Assembly: GCF_001263205.1 (NCBI RefSeq) | Contig: NZ_CP012333.1 | Coordinates: 3,658,001 to 3,722,000, forward strand | Length of the DNA: 64,000 nucleotides | Source of the DNA: Labilithrix luteola | Lineage (GTDB): Bacteria; Myxococcota_A; Polyangia; Polyangiales; Polyangiaceae | Direction: 5' to 3' | Shown: positions 25,894 to 33,968 of the stretch, piece by piece | How positions within the stretch are numbered: the stretch's first letter is position 1 | Layout: each line of letters begins with the position of its first letter | The notes under the pieces: generated by a model | The model's database searches: none | Seen by the model: only the letters and a program-made list of their open reading frames with translations | What the model was told of the DNA's origin: nothing | Translations under genes and position numbers: made by a program

Positions 25894-25977
25894 ATCGCGC
25901 TCGTCGTCGCCGTCACCGTGGTTCTTTTCGATACGCACGAATTCATCAACCGAAAGCGCCGTACGACCTCGAGCTGA
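25885..25977 (+). CDS. Possible 30-residue membrane peptide
   Basis: An ORF of 30 codons whose ATG lies in the 3' arm of the dyad. It reads MGMIALVVAVTVVLF, then DTHEFINRKRRTTSS, i.e. one membrane helix and a basic tail. This is a classic small membrane peptide layout, though chance is likely in GC-rich DNA. No ribosome site. Listed because nothing else explains 25894-26032. Confidence 0.2.
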   Translation: MGMIALVVAVTVVLFDTHEFINRKRRTTSS

Positions 25978-26032
25978 CGAGGCTGCGGCGTTCGATGGAG
26001 TGCCCCTGCAGGCGCGCTCCGCCCACACGCCC

Positions 26033-26974
26033 ATGACGTCGCGCGGCACCTCCAAACCGAGCGGACGGAGTCCAGAAGCAGTGGAGGGGCCCCGGGGCGA
26101 GGGTGACGCGAGCCACGCGAGCCACGTTCGTGCACCTCACGCGGTGAACGCGCCCGAGGGTTCGGGCACCGAACCTTCTGTGACCGTCGCTTCGGACGTT
26201 CTGCCGCTGTTGACGCCGCCGGGGGTGCTACCGGGTCGGGTTATGCCTGCCGCTCGAGCGAAGGCGAGCCCAGCTGCGACACTCGCACACACGGCGGAGC
26301 GCGAGCACGTTGGGCCCGACGAAGACGCGTTGGTTCGGCGTGCAGCCGCGGGCGACGCGGTGTCGTTCAAAGCGCTCTTCGTCCGCCACCGCGCCGATGT
26401 CGCACGGCTCGTTTACCGCATGCTCAGCGGAACGGCGGATCTCGAGGACGTCATCCAGGAAGTCTTCGTGCAGGTCTTCCGGAGCCTCAAGGACTTCCGA
26501 GGGCAGTCGAAGTTCTCGACCTGGCTCCACCGCGTCACGGTGAATGTGGTGCTCATGCACCGGCGATCGGCGCGAAGCCGCCCGGTCCTCACTGAAGAGG
26601 CCTCGAACGAGACCGTCGCCGACGCGGAGCAGGTGCTTCCGGACGACGATGCCGAGCGCCGCGAGCGCATGCGGGCCTTCGAACGGATCCTCGCGCGCCT
26701 CGCCGACAAGAAGCGTATCGTTTTCGTTTTGCACGAGCTCGAAGGGATGTCGCCGTCCGAGATTTCGGACGTCGTCGGAGCGCCCGTTCTGACGGTGCGC
26801 ACGCGACTGTTCTACGCGCGCCGCGAGCTCGAAGCGATGTTTGCCGAAGAGCCAGCGCTCGCGAACCTCGCCAGCGTCGCCGACGCGAGCGCGAGTGAAT
26901 CGAACGAGAAGAGCGCCAAGGGAAAGCGCTCGGCGCGCGCCGCCAAGCCGCAGGAAGAAGAGGATGCGCCATGA
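26033..26974 (+). CDS. ECF sigma factor, RpoE-like
   Basis: About 313 residues. ATG 26033 is chosen; ATG 26243 would remove a low-complexity Pro/Ala-rich N-terminus. Region 2 is DAVSFKALFVRHRADVARLV, then ADLEDVIQEVFVQVFRSL and KFSTWLHRVTVNVVL. Region 4 is LADKKRIVFVLHELEGMSPS then EISDVVGAPVLTVRTRLF. The C-terminus is a Lys/Ala-rich tail (SEKSAKGKRSARAAK type). It should recruit polymerase to stress or envelope genes. The stop overlaps the FecR-like gene start (ATGA at 26971), so the two are translated together. That arrangement fits a sigma factor with its membrane regulator. Confidence 0.9.
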   Translation: MTSRGTSKPSGRSPEAVEGPRGEGDASHASHVRAPHAVNAPEGSGTEPSVTVASDVLPLLTPPGVLPGRVMPAARAKASPAATLAHTAEREHVGPDEDALVRRAAAGDAVSFKALFVRHRADVARLVYRMLSGTADLEDVIQEVFVQVFRSLKDFRGQSKFSTWLHRVTVNVVLMHRRSARSRPVLTEEASNETVADAEQVLPDDDAERRERMRAFERILARLADKKRIVFVLHELEGMSPSEISDVVGAPVLTVRTRLFYARRELEAMFAEEPALANLASVADASASESNEKSAKGKRSARAAKPQEEEDAP

Positions 26975-28299
26975 CGGAGCACGACGATCTCCGGGAAGCG
27001 CCCCTCGATCGCGTGGTGCAGGAGGCGAAGGACGCCTATCTGCCCGGTGCGGTCGATTTCGACGCGATCGAAGCGTCCATGATGAAGCGCATCGAGGCCG
27101 AGCAGGCGCCGCTGGTCGAGGACTTGCGAGCGTCGTCGCTGCGTACGCGCCTGATGCGCGGTGGAGCGTTGGCGCTCGCCGCGGCGGCGGCGGTGGCCAT
27201 CGTCGTGCGTCGCGAGGCCGTGTCGTCGGTGCCCGAGTCCGCCGTCGCCGAATCGCTTCTCGTCGATACGAATCATGCGGCGCCTTCCGAAGCGATAGCC
27301 GGTGCGCTGCGCGCGACGGAAGGCACGGGCGACGTGCGCGTTGCCGGCGAGAGCGCTTCGATCGGCCAGGTTCTTCGTGCCGGCGACGTGCTCGAAGTCG
27401 ATGGCTCGCGCGCCGTGCTCGAGCGACCACGCAAGGTCTCTTGGGTTCTCGAACGTGCGCATCCCGAGCTCGAGTCCGCGGCCGAAGCTCGTGTCGCGCG
27501 AGCGCGCGTGAAGTCGGCAGGGGAGCCGCTCGTGCTCGGCCTCGAAGAAGGAGCGATCGAGGCTCAGGTCACGCCCGTTCCGCAGGGTGAAGCGTTCGCC
27601 GTCGACGTCGCGTCGGGCTCTGCGCTCGTGCGCGTTGCCGTCCACGGAACGCACCTGCGCGTGACCCGCACGAATGGGCGTGTCGTCGTCGACCTGACCG
27701 AAGGCGTGGTCTCGATCGGCAGGCCGCCGCGCACGGGCTCGACGTACGGAACGCTCGTAACGGCGCCCGCGCACGTCGAGTTCGACATCGCCGATCTCGA
27801 CGGCTCACTTCGCGTCGACCACACGCCGGATCGCGTGCGGACGGCGCTGGCAATCGCGCATCCCGACCTCGTGGCCGCGGCCCCGCGAGCAACGGCGGTC
27901 GCGACGACTGCAGCGCGTGACTCGAACGCCGTCGTCGAGCCGAGCGAGCCGCAAGATTCGCCGTCGCCGCCCGTCGCCGCTCCGACTGCCGCCAAGCCTT
28001 CCACGCCGCACGCGGAGGGCGTGACCGCATCGCCGTCCGTGCCGAAAGGGACGTCCCGCCGCGAAGCCGTTGCCGCGGCCGTCCGCGAGTGCGCAGCCGG
28101 CAAGCGTCGCGCGGCCGACGTGCGCGTGACGGTGACGAGCTCACTGCACCTCAAGGTGCGTGCGAACGGCGAGATCGAGTCGGCGCAGTTCGACCCGCCG
28201 CTCATGCCGGAGATCCAGTCGTGCGCAGCGAGCGTGATCTACAAGCTCAAGCTCGACGAGTCGGGAAGCGTGAGCGTCCCGATCGAGTTCTCGTACTAG
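26971..28299 (+). CDS. FecR-domain membrane protein, putative anti-sigma partner
   Basis: 442 residues. The cytoplasmic N-terminus (1-55) is acidic (HDDLREAPLDRVVQEAKDAY) and is the likely sigma-contact part, but no zinc finger is present. One membrane helix follows (about 62-78, GGALALAAAAAVAIVV). The FecR-like beta domain (about 125-270) has VRVAVHGTHLRVTRTNGRVV and DLTEGVVSIG. A Pro/Ser-rich linker (about 300-365) leads to a C-terminal end-domain with CAAGKRRAADVRVTVTSS, IESAQFDPPLMP and CAASVIYKL. That end resembles the AgmX/PglI or TonB-like half-domain. It should sense an envelope cue and release the coupled sigma factor. No TonB receptor is adjacent, unlike classic FecIRA loci. Confidence 0.8.
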   Translation: MTEHDDLREAPLDRVVQEAKDAYLPGAVDFDAIEASMMKRIEAEQAPLVEDLRASSLRTRLMRGGALALAAAAAVAIVVRREAVSSVPESAVAESLLVDTNHAAPSEAIAGALRATEGTGDVRVAGESASIGQVLRAGDVLEVDGSRAVLERPRKVSWVLERAHPELESAAEARVARARVKSAGEPLVLGLEEGAIEAQVTPVPQGEAFAVDVASGSALVRVAVHGTHLRVTRTNGRVVVDLTEGVVSIGRPPRTGSTYGTLVTAPAHVEFDIADLDGSLRVDHTPDRVRTALAIAHPDLVAAAPRATAVATTAARDSNAVVEPSEPQDSPSPPVAAPTAAKPSTPHAEGVTASPSVPKGTSRREAVAAAVRECAAGKRRAADVRVTVTSSLHLKVRANGEIESAQFDPPLMPEIQSCAASVIYKLKLDESGSVSVPIEFSY

Positions 28300-28314
28300 C
28301 TCGTTCGCTCGAGC

Positions 28315-28626
28315 TCAGCCGCGGTTACGGCTGATTTCGGTGATGACGTGGGTCGGCGCCGCACCGAGCAAGCCGAACTGCACGCCCATGCCGCCGTCGC
28401 GAACCCAGCGGACGGTGCCCGGAAGCGCAAAGGTCTCCGAGGCTCCCGGCAGCTTCACATGCACCACGACTTCCGCGCCGAATCGAGCCGGCTGCACGGT
28501 TTCGATGAACATGCCGCCGACGGAAATGTCCTTACCGACGCCTTCGTGGGCGTCCGCTTGACCTTTGATCACGAAGGACAGCGTGCAGTCGATGGTGGCG
28601 CGTGCATAGCGACGCTGTTCGATCAC
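28315..28626 (-). CDS. PilZ-domain protein
   Basis: 103 residues from GTG 28626, chosen because AGGAGG lies six bases upstream; the longer frame from 28665 has no such site. The PilZ motifs are there: EQRRYARA (R-x3-R) near the start and KDISVGGMFIE (D-x-S-x2-G). The terminal VRWVRDGGMGVQFGL is also typical. PilZ domains bind cyclic di-GMP, so this small cytoplasmic protein is probably a c-di-GMP effector for motility or exopolysaccharide control. A diguanylate cyclase is also encoded in the window (46201-47040) but unlinked. Divergent from the next gene across 39 bases. Confidence 0.88.
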   Translation of the reverse strand: MIEQRRYARATIDCTLSFVIKGQADAHEGVGKDISVGGMFIETVQPARFGAEVVVHVKLPGASETFALPGTVRWVRDGGMGVQFGLLGAAPTHVITEISRNRG

Positions 28627-28648
28627 CAGGAGCCTCCTCGGAATCTGC

Positions 28649-28660
28649 GATGGTACCATC
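28649..28660. promoter_or_regulatory. 12-bp palindrome in a divergent promoter
   Basis: GATGGTACCATC is a perfect palindrome centred between the PilZ gene (start 28626) and the next gene (start 28666), in a 39-bp gap. A regulator bound here would control both directions. Confidence 0.35.
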
Positions 28661-28665
28661 AGCAC

Positions 28666-29787
28666 GTGGCGGACGACGACAAGGAAAGAGGAGATCGCGC
28701 GCGCTCACAGGCGCTTCCGCCGAGTGTCGAGCGTGCTCTTGCGCGCGCACGTGCTCGCTCGACCGACAAGTCGGTCTCCTCGAAGTTGCTCGAGACGTTC
28801 GTCGGCACGCGACGCGACGCAACGCGTCCCCATGCCCATCCCCATTCTCATAGCGGCGGTCGCTGGCTCGCGCTCGTGCCGGTCGGCTTCTTCGTGATGA
28901 TGGGCGTCTTGATGCTGCCGCGTTCGGCGCCGCCCGTGGACGTTCCGCTTCCGGAGATCGACGAGCGCGCGCTCGATGCGATTTCTCACGACGAAGCGAT
29001 GCGCGTGCAAGGCGCGAAGTCGACGCGTCTGCCGGGGGACGTTCTCGCGTTGGGAAGTGCGATTCGCGCATTCAACGCGCTGCAGGGCGGCAAGCCGACC
29101 GAAGAAGATGCGGTCGCTGCACGCGCGGCCATCGACGACGCGCGCACGGTGATCGGGACGCGTCAGACAGGTCCCTCCGACGTGCTCACGCTTCGCGCGG
29201 TTCAGCTCGATGCGTTCCTGAACGAGGTCAGCCGTTTCGAAAGCACCGGTGTCGTCTCGCCCGATCTCCAGGAGCTCGGCGGAGGCTTCATCGATCGCAT
29301 GCGCGACGCGGGGTGGATTTCGGGCAACGACGTCCTGCTCACGCCCGCGCAGCGTCGCGTTGCCTTCAAGGTCGTTTGGAATGCCGTTGCCGGCGTGGAG
29401 CAGCTGAGCCTCTTTCAACCCACGCTCGACGAACAGCGCGCCCTCTACAGTCTCTATCTCGCGCATCCGCACGTGGCCGAGAGCCAGCGTTCCGCGCTCG
29501 AAGCGCGGAGGGCGGCGGCCAGGACAGAGGGTGAATGTGATCGCGTCGACGTCGACGAGCGTCGCTCGCTCGAGATGTGGCGGGTCGACAAGATCAAGAA
29601 GCTCGGCGCGCTCGATCCCGAGTACCCCACGGCCTTCGCGCTCGGTGTGGCCTACTACCGAGCGGGCCGCTACGACCTGTCGATCGAGTCGTTCCGAAGC
29701 TGGCTCTCCACCCATCCGGACGGGCCGTACGCGCTTCGCGCGCAAAACCATCTGCGGGCGGCCGTGACCGTATACGGGCCGCTCTAA
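28666..29787 (+). CDS. Membrane-anchored protein with a C-terminal TPR-like repeat
   Basis: 373 residues from GTG 28666. The first 65 residues are charged and cytoplasmic, with a His-rich patch HPHSHSGGR (about 64). One membrane helix follows (about 68-90, LALVPVGFFVMMGVLM), so the rest is periplasmic. It is mostly helical (about 105-335). The end PTAFALGVAYYRAGRYDLSI then ESFRSWLSTHPDGPYALRAQ is a TPR pair as in BamD/YbgF-like proteins. It reads into the response regulator 3 bases later, so the three genes form an operon. A sensory or scaffolding role in the periplasm is likely; specific function unknown. Confidence 0.7.
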   Translation: MADDDKERGDRARSQALPPSVERALARARARSTDKSVSSKLLETFVGTRRDATRPHAHPHSHSGGRWLALVPVGFFVMMGVLMLPRSAPPVDVPLPEIDERALDAISHDEAMRVQGAKSTRLPGDVLALGSAIRAFNALQGGKPTEEDAVAARAAIDDARTVIGTRQTGPSDVLTLRAVQLDAFLNEVSRFESTGVVSPDLQELGGGFIDRMRDAGWISGNDVLLTPAQRRVAFKVVWNAVAGVEQLSLFQPTLDEQRALYSLYLAHPHVAESQRSALEARRAAARTEGECDRVDVDERRSLEMWRVDKIKKLGALDPEYPTAFALGVAYYRAGRYDLSIESFRSWLSTHPDGPYALRAQNHLRAAVTVYGPL

Positions 29788-29790
29788 GCC

Positions 29791-30540
29791 ATGATTCGCG
29801 CGCTCCTCGTCGACGATGATCGCGATCTGGCGCGCCTCCTCGCGGACTATCTGGGCTCGCACGACGTGGAGCTCAACCACGTGGACAACGGGGCGGACGG
29901 CCTCGACGCGCTTGCGCGTGAGCCGTTCGACGTCGTGCTCCTCGACGTGATGCTTCCCGGGATCGATGGCTTCGAGGTGTGTCGCCGCATTCGTGCGTCG
30001 TCCACGCCCGACGTGCCCGTGGTGATGCTGACGGCGAGGGGAGACGACGCCGACCGCATCGTCGGCCTCGAGATCGGCGCCGACGACTACGTTCCCAAGC
30101 CCTTCAACCCACGCGAGCTTCTCGCCCGCGTGCGCGCCGTGTTGCGAAGGGCTCGTCCGGCACCGCTCTCCGCGTCCGTACCAGCTGCAGCCGCGTCCGA
30201 GACGCTCCGCGCGGGGCCGCTCGAAATCGACGTGGGAGCGCGCGTGGTCCGTCGCGAAGGAACGGAGGTGGTTCTCACCTCGTTCGAGTTTCGCATTCTC
30301 GTCGTGCTGGCCCGTCGCGCCGGTGAAACCGTGACGCGGGAGGAGCTCGCCAGCGAGGCGCGCGAGCCGGCGCAAGGCAAGGCGTCCTACGATCCGTCGG
30401 TCGATCGCTCGCTCGACGTGCACGTGAGTCGGCTTCGTCAGAAGCTCGAAGAGGATCCCAAAGATCCACGCCTCATCAAGACGGTTCGCGGCGTGGGCTA
30501 CGTGCTCGCCGTGCCGGCGCGAAAGAACGGGCGCGTGTGA
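29791..30540 (+). CDS. OmpR-family response regulator
   Basis: 249 residues. The receiver (1-120) has D9/D10, phospho-acceptor D51 in VVLLDVMLPGIDGF, T in LTARGD and KPFN. The winged-helix DNA-binding domain (about 145-245) ends in DVHVSRLRQKLEEDPK and TVRGVGYVL, the standard OmpR/PhoB recognition helix and wing. Paired with the kinase that begins at its stop codon (GTGA overlap at 30537). It should bind direct repeats upstream of its own operon, which also includes the TPR-like membrane protein. Confidence 0.94.
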   Translation: MIRALLVDDDRDLARLLADYLGSHDVELNHVDNGADGLDALAREPFDVVLLDVMLPGIDGFEVCRRIRASSTPDVPVVMLTARGDDADRIVGLEIGADDYVPKPFNPRELLARVRAVLRRARPAPLSASVPAAAASETLRAGPLEIDVGARVVRREGTEVVLTSFEFRILVVLARRAGETVTREELASEAREPAQGKASYDPSVDRSLDVHVSRLRQKLEEDPKDPRLIKTVRGVGYVLAVPARKNGRV

Positions 30541-31970
30541 GGCTGCGCCACCGGCCTCCTTGGGCCTCGAAATCGGGCGCGCACGGACGGCACTCGGCGC
30601 GGCGCAGTCGCCTTCGACGTCTTCAGTTCCGTCTTCTCGCCTGGTTTCTCGGCGCCATCATCCTGGCTATCGGCGCGAGCACGCTCACCGCGTACTTCAC
30701 GAACACCGAGTCGAACGAGGGTCCGACGCGCGTGGTCTCGCGTCACGTCCAACACCGACTCGCGCGCATCTGGGACGATCCCAAAGCGACCGAGGAATAC
30801 GTGGCCGAGCTCCGCGACACGACGGGCCTCGATTTGCGCGTGCGACGCGACGTGCGCGTCTTCCAGGGCCGGGTTCCGAGGGCGCCGACGGGCATGGTGT
30901 TCGAAGACGGCGTGGCCTACTTTCCGGTCGTCAAAGACGGCACGCTGGTCGGCGCGCTGGAGCTCCGAAATACGGCGATTCGGCCGCAGTTTTGGCGCGT
31001 CTTCGTCGCGCTCGGCGTGGCCCTCTTCGTTCTCGGCGCCGCTGCCCGTCGTGTGTCGAAGCGCCTGGCGCGTCCGCTCGAACACCTTGCGTCCACGGCC
31101 ACGCGCTTCGGCGGAGGCGATCTCGAAGCTCGAACCGGCATCGACAAGCTCCCGCATCGCTGGGTCGCCGACGAGGTGCGGGACGTCGGGCGCGCCTTCG
31201 ATACGATGGCGGATCGGATCGCGAGGGTGGTTCTCGAGCAGCGCGAGCTTCTGGCTGCGATCAGCCACGAGCTTCGTTCTCCGCTGGGCCGCGCGCGCGT
31301 AGCGCTCGAGATTGCGCGGGAAGGGGTGGAGGACGGAGGGGCGCAGGCGGCGCGAATTCCGAAGGCGCTCGACGACGTCGATCGACAGCTCGTGGAGGTC
31401 GACGCCATTCTCGGAGACCTGCTTGCATCGGCCCGGGCGGGCCTCGCCGACGTGCGTCGGGAGACGAAGGCGCTCCTCCCATGGCTGCGCTCGCGCATCG
31501 CCTCCGAAACCAACGGACCCATCGAGCTCGATGCGCTGGTGAGTGAAGAGGTGGAGGTCGACATCGACGGCGCTCTCCTCGGCCGGGCCCTCCACAACGT
31601 CTTCGCGAACGCGTGGGCGCATGGACATCCCAAGGGCTCGCCGCTCGTGGTGAGGGTCACGGGCGCCGAAGGCGGGGTACGCATCACCGTGTCCGACGAG
31701 GGGCCCGGGTTTCCCGAGACGCTCTTGCCGCGTGCGTTCGAACCGTTCGTGATGGGCGGTGATGCGGCCCGTTCGCCCCGAGACGCGTCGAGCCCCCACG
31801 GCATCGGGCTTGGCTTGGCCTTGGTGCGTCGCATCGTCGAGGCCCATGGCGGAACCGTCTCGGCGCGCAATCTCGGGACCGGCTCCGAGGTCGTGGGCGC
31901 GGAGGTTGCCCTCGAAATACCGCTCGCCGGTCGTGCAAGGTCAGCAGAGACGGTGAGCGCCCACGGGTGA
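30537..31970 (+). CDS. EnvZ-like membrane sensor histidine kinase
   Basis: 477 residues from GTG 30537. Two membrane helices (about 30-51 and about 148-167) enclose a periplasmic sensor loop of about 95 residues. A HAMP domain follows (about 165-230, KRLARPLEHLASTATRFGGG). HisKA has the phospho-acceptor His in LAAISHELRSPLGRARVALE (about residue 243). HATPase has an N-box variant LHNVFANAWAHG (about 345) and G-boxes DEGPGFPE and GIGLGLALV. It phosphorylates the coupled OmpR-type regulator. The loop's signal is unknown. Confidence 0.93.
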   Translation: MRLRHRPPWASKSGAHGRHSARRSRLRRLQFRLLAWFLGAIILAIGASTLTAYFTNTESNEGPTRVVSRHVQHRLARIWDDPKATEEYVAELRDTTGLDLRVRRDVRVFQGRVPRAPTGMVFEDGVAYFPVVKDGTLVGALELRNTAIRPQFWRVFVALGVALFVLGAAARRVSKRLARPLEHLASTATRFGGGDLEARTGIDKLPHRWVADEVRDVGRAFDTMADRIARVVLEQRELLAAISHELRSPLGRARVALEIAREGVEDGGAQAARIPKALDDVDRQLVEVDAILGDLLASARAGLADVRRETKALLPWLRSRIASETNGPIELDALVSEEVEVDIDGALLGRALHNVFANAWAHGHPKGSPLVVRVTGAEGGVRITVSDEGPGFPETLLPRAFEPFVMGGDAARSPRDASSPHGIGLGLALVRRIVEAHGGTVSARNLGTGSEVVGAEVALEIPLAGRARSAETVSAHG

Positions 31971-32042
31971 TCCGCCGTCGGCCGACGGTCTCGGAATGCC
32001 GATCTTTTCTCGTTCGCCCTTCGGGCTCGGTACGATCCGATC

Positions 32043-32669
32043 GTGGAGTCTTTCGTACGTGGAGCCTGGTGGATCGTTGCCATCCTGGGGGCGATCGGGC
32101 TCTTGCTTTACCTGTTCGTGGTCGACACCTGGGTCGTTCCCGGAACCGACACGAGCTTCGCTGCCTCGATCCAGCCGACGCTCAAGCCGGGGGATCGCAT
32201 CCTCGTGCAGCGCGGTTCGGTGCCTCGCGTAGGCCAGCTTGCCCGCTGCCTGCATCCCCTCGCGAGTGAGACCTACGTCGTAGGACGAGTCTTCGGCGAG
32301 GGCCGCGATCGGGTCGAAATGCGAAACGAAAGCGTGAGCGTGAACGGCAAGCCGGTGGCGACCCGGCACGGCTGCCCGTCCGAGCGCGTGGTTCACCCCG
32401 TTTCGGGCCAGGAGACTGAGCTCACCTGTGTCGTGGAGGAGAACGGCGCCTTCACCTACAGCGCGCTCGTGAACCGTGACTATCCCGAGGGTGGCGGCGC
32501 CTCGACGGTGGAGTCCGGGAAGCTCTACCTGGTGAGCGATAATCGCCATCTCCACCAGGATTCGCGCGACTACGGGCTGGTCGACGCATCGACCTGCGAA
32601 CATGTTCTGTACCGGCTCTGGGGCGACACCTATGCCGACGGATCCCGCCGCTTCACGGTACTGTGGTGA
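32043..32669 (+). CDS. Signal peptidase I-like protein lacking the catalytic lysine
   Basis: 208 residues from GTG 32043. One N-terminal membrane helix (about 8-28), then a periplasmic domain. Box B is kept, with nucleophile Ser42 in ASIQPTLKPGDRILV, as is box E with VSDNRHLHQDSRDYG (about 164-178). In box D, where LepB/SipS have KRxxG, this protein reads VVGRVFGEGRDRVEM. The general-base lysine aligns with Gly81. Without it a Ser-Lys dyad cannot form, so it may bind rather than cleave signal peptides, or use another base. It has four cysteines (69, 111, 129, 185) that could pair. A standalone gene, 72 bases after the kinase. Confidence 0.75.
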   Translation: MESFVRGAWWIVAILGAIGLLLYLFVVDTWVVPGTDTSFAASIQPTLKPGDRILVQRGSVPRVGQLARCLHPLASETYVVGRVFGEGRDRVEMRNESVSVNGKPVATRHGCPSERVVHPVSGQETELTCVVEENGAFTYSALVNRDYPEGGGASTVESGKLYLVSDNRHLHQDSRDYGLVDASTCEHVLYRLWGDTYADGSRRFTVLW

Positions 32670-32816
32670 GGATCGACGGGAAAAGCCCGCGCTTTCGCTC
32701 GAATCGGCACGCGAATCGGGACCGTTCCTACGGGCCAAGGCCTCCTCGGACGACGCAGGCCGGCGCCCACCCCAAAATCCCCCTTCCCCCCACTTTTTGC
32801 TAAGCTCTGCGCGCTC

Positions 32817-33968
32817 GTGGATTTCGAGATCGGCATCGTTTGTGGGCGTTGTGACGAGTACGCAGCGCTAGGCACTTCAGCGTGCGCATCGTGCGGGAAC
32901 GCGCTCGCACTCGAAACGCCGCCTGCCCAGGATCCGTCCGTCTCGGTGGCGGTCTCGTCGTCGTCGGTTCACGGCGTGCAAAACGCTCGTGGTCCGGTGA
33001 CGGTGAAGATGGTCTCGGCGTCCGATGCGCCGGCGCCGCGCGACCCGCACTTCCCGGATGCCATCTTCGAAGTCGATCTCGAGTCAGCGGCACCCCCGGA
33101 CGCCGTGTCTCCGCCTTTGCGGCCAGGCACTCGTCGCGCGTTCACGCCGCCGAAGCCGTCCAAGCCCAAGTCCGTCGAGGAACTCATGGATCAAGCGAAG
33201 AACTTCGTCTGCCGCTCCTGCTCTACCGCCGTTCCGCTCGGTCACAAGTTTTGTGGTCGCTGTGGCGCAGCCGTGCCTGCGGAGATCCTCAACGCGCGGA
33301 CGCAATTCTTCGGTCAGCTCCAGGCGCCCGGTAAAGCGAAGCTCATTCTCATTCGCGGCGAGGGCGTCGAGGGCCTCAGCTACCAGCTGAACGCCGACCA
33401 GCACATCGTCGGTCGCAGCGGTCAGCTCGTCTTCCCGGACGATCCGTTCGTCTCGCCGAAGCACGCGAACTTCTTCTACCGCAACGGCAAGCTCGTCGTG
33501 CGCGACGAGGGGTCGGTCAACGGCGTGTACCTTCGCGTGAAGGGCTCGGTCGACATCGAGCCGGGCGATTACTTCCTCGCGGGCGAGCAGGTGTTCATCC
33601 TCGAGTCGAAGCCGCTGTTGAACGACACGCCAGGACCGGACGGCACGTATTTCTATTCGTCGCCGAAGCACCAGAGCCCTTTCCGCATCACGCAGATGCT
33701 CCAGGGCGGTGCGCCGGGGATGACGGTGTGCGCGCGCGGTTCGAGCCTTCAGATCGGCCGTGAGGGCGGCGATCTGAACTTCCCGAGCGACCTCTACATG
33801 AGCGCTTCGCACTGCCGTTTGGAAGACACGGGCAGCGCGCTCGTCCTCACCGATCTCAACAGCCGCAACGGCACGTACGTGCGCCTCAAGAACGAGCGCG
33901 AGCTCGGCCATGGCGACTACCTGTTCGTCGGCCGCAAGCTCCTGCGCGTCGAGATCACGGCCGCTTGA
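32817..33968 (+). CDS. Zinc-ribbon protein with two FHA domains
   Basis: 383 residues, cytoplasmic. A zinc ribbon at 9-26 (CGRCDEYAALGTSACASCG) is followed by a Pro-rich linker, then a second ribbon at about 131-150 (CRSCSTAVPLGHKFCGRCG). FHA 1 spans about 175-260, with GRSGQLVFPDDPFVSPKHAN and SVNGVYLR. FHA 2 spans about 295-380, with QIGREGGDLNFPSDLYMSAS, HCRLED and NSRNGTYVRL. FHA domains bind phosphothreonine, so this is a likely scaffold in kinase signalling; the Ser/Thr kinases nearby (39774 and 18166) are candidate partners by inference. The 3' end overlaps the convergent GbsR-like gene by 14 bases. Confidence 0.86.
   Translation: MDFEIGIVCGRCDEYAALGTSACASCGNALALETPPAQDPSVSVAVSSSSVHGVQNARGPVTVKMVSASDAPAPRDPHFPDAIFEVDLESAAPPDAVSPPLRPGTRRAFTPPKPSKPKSVEELMDQAKNFVCRSCSTAVPLGHKFCGRCGAAVPAEILNARTQFFGQLQAPGKAKLILIRGEGVEGLSYQLNADQHIVGRSGQLVFPDDPFVSPKHANFFYRNGKLVVRDEGSVNGVYLRVKGSVDIEPGDYFLAGEQVFILESKPLLNDTPGPDGTYFYSSPKHQSPFRITQMLQGGAPGMTVCARGSSLQIGREGGDLNFPSDLYMSASHCRLEDTGSALVLTDLNSRNGTYVRLKNERELGHGDYLFVGRKLLRVEITAA

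Noticed and set aside
26971..28299. Zinc-binding anti-sigma domain in the FecR-like protein
   Set aside because: No H-x3-C-x2-C motif in residues 1-55; only the FecR part supports an anti-sigma role.
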